A DNA stretch of 34,066 bases from an uncultured Duncaniella sp. GTDB lineage: Bacteria; Bacteroidota; Bacteroidia; Bacteroidales; Muribaculaceae. Under the pieces are notes generated by a model. That model saw only the letters and a list, made by a program, of their open reading frames with translations, did no database searches and was not told the DNA's origin. The position numbers and the translations under genes were made by a program. The stretch covers positions 1 through 34,066 of the forward strand of contig CAJUGS010000034.1 in the NCBI GenBank assembly GCA_910586305.1, in the 5' to 3' direction. Positions 33,761 through 34,066 of the stretch are shown in pieces. Each line of letters opens with the position of its first letter. The first letter of the stretch is position 1.

Positions 33761-34066
33761 TTCTTTATTATATTTAGATTTTGCAAAGCGAGCTTGCAGA
33801 GGAGTTCTGCATTTTCATTTTTCAGCTTTCGGATTGTTCCTCCTTGCATGAGGATTGTTCTCTTTCTTCGTTCTAATTTCTTGAATAACTCTTTGGTCCT
33901 ACCGGTTCTTGTTTCTTCAAGAACCTCCATCAATTCTGAGACACGGCTTTCAAGTGATAAAATGTATTCTTTCTGCCGCTTATCATATTCCCGATAATCA
34001 GAGATCAGTTTTAAATAACGTGAGTTCGATATAAGCAATATACCATTCAACAATAAAACAATCAGC
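33757..34066 (-). CDS. Membrane-anchored coiled-coil protein, 5' partial
   Basis: The frame is open to the window edge, so the true start is not visible; a TTG at 34053 is the only in-window candidate. An N-terminal hydrophobic segment (LIVLLLNGILLI) is followed by about 80 highly charged residues with heptad-like character (EYILSLESRVSELMEVLEE, then KKLERRKRTI and LKNENAELLCKLALQN). It looks like a membrane-tethered coiled coil. The hydrophobic start is encoded by the 55-bp terminal repeat. No known family. It is coupled to the zinc-ribbon gene by a 4-base stop/start overlap. Confidence 0.65.
   Translation of the reverse strand, partial: LIVLLLNGILLISNSRYLKLISDYREYDKRQKEYILSLESRVSELMEVLEETRTGRTKELFKKLERRKRTILMQGGTIRKLKNENAELLCKLALQNLNIIKK
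34012..34066 (-). repeat. Terminal inverted repeat, right copy (55 bp)
   Basis: The sequence is the exact reverse complement of bases 1-55 and flush with the right window edge. It encodes the first residues of the coiled-coil protein. Confidence 0.95.

Overview
The window reads as a chromosomal segment of a gut Bacteroidota, most likely order Bacteroidales and plausibly near Muribaculaceae. I infer this from three things. Many gene starts carry the Bacteroidota -7 element TAnnTTTG, often with a TTG or TTTG about 20 bases upstream. The gene families are typical of the group: DUF4270 lipoprotein, GT5-only glycogen synthase, short primary sigma factor, PPi-dependent phosphofructokinase, HU-CCDC81/SPOR protein and an XRE regulator with a Pro/Gln-rich linker. 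There are also pectin-degrading enzymes with Bacteroidales-type signal sequences. The genus cannot be fixed from the sequence alone.

Layout. 1-1050 is largely without recognisable genes apart from one tiny membrane-protein candidate. 1050-1353 holds a tRNA-Leu/tRNA-Gly pair on the minus strand with its own promoter and a perfectly palindromic terminator. 1473-5641 carries Fe-type superoxide dismutase, a DUF4270 lipoprotein with a GT5 glycogen synthase (minus strand), and rpoD. 5778-9082 is a three-gene pectin operon (DUF4861 protein, SGNH rhamnogalacturonan acetylesterase, GH28 polygalacturonase). A complete 956-bp IS5-like element follows at 9156-10111 with a 3-bp target duplication, then PPi-phosphofructokinase. 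12055-16629 is a tight minus-strand operon (GT2, folB, COG0523 GTPase, Uup-like ABC-F). 16698-18508 is a second one (nitroreductase, DUF2520, KdsC-like phosphatase). 18570-22268 has the HU/SPOR protein and a second pectin pair (PL1 pectate lyase and alpha/beta hydrolase). 22486-24829 has a CLC transporter and RsgA. A 1.1-kb AT-rich intergenic stretch precedes an XRE regulator, followed by a second ABC-F protein, a small lipoprotein, a CvfB-like RNA-binding protein, rsmG, an MBL hydrolase and a biotin-dependent carboxyltransferase (OadA-like).

How the genes work together. The two pectin loci encode complementary secreted activities: lyase and hydrolase for the backbone, esterases for acetyl or similar decorations. 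No SusC/SusD pair is present, so glycan import would rely on other loci. Most remaining genes are housekeeping: translation and ribosome assembly, envelope sugar metabolism, folate, and central carbon metabolism through PPi-PFK and the OadA-like enzyme.

The most unusual structure is at the edges. The first and last 55 bases are perfect inverted copies, flush with the window ends. Each copy encodes the same membrane-anchor peptide, which diverges immediately inside the repeat. At the right end this peptide starts a coiled-coil protein translationally coupled to an acidic double zinc-ribbon protein, a cassette I do not recognise. The repeat may be a real inverted repeat, a remnant of recombination, or the overlap left by a 55-mer assembly graph.
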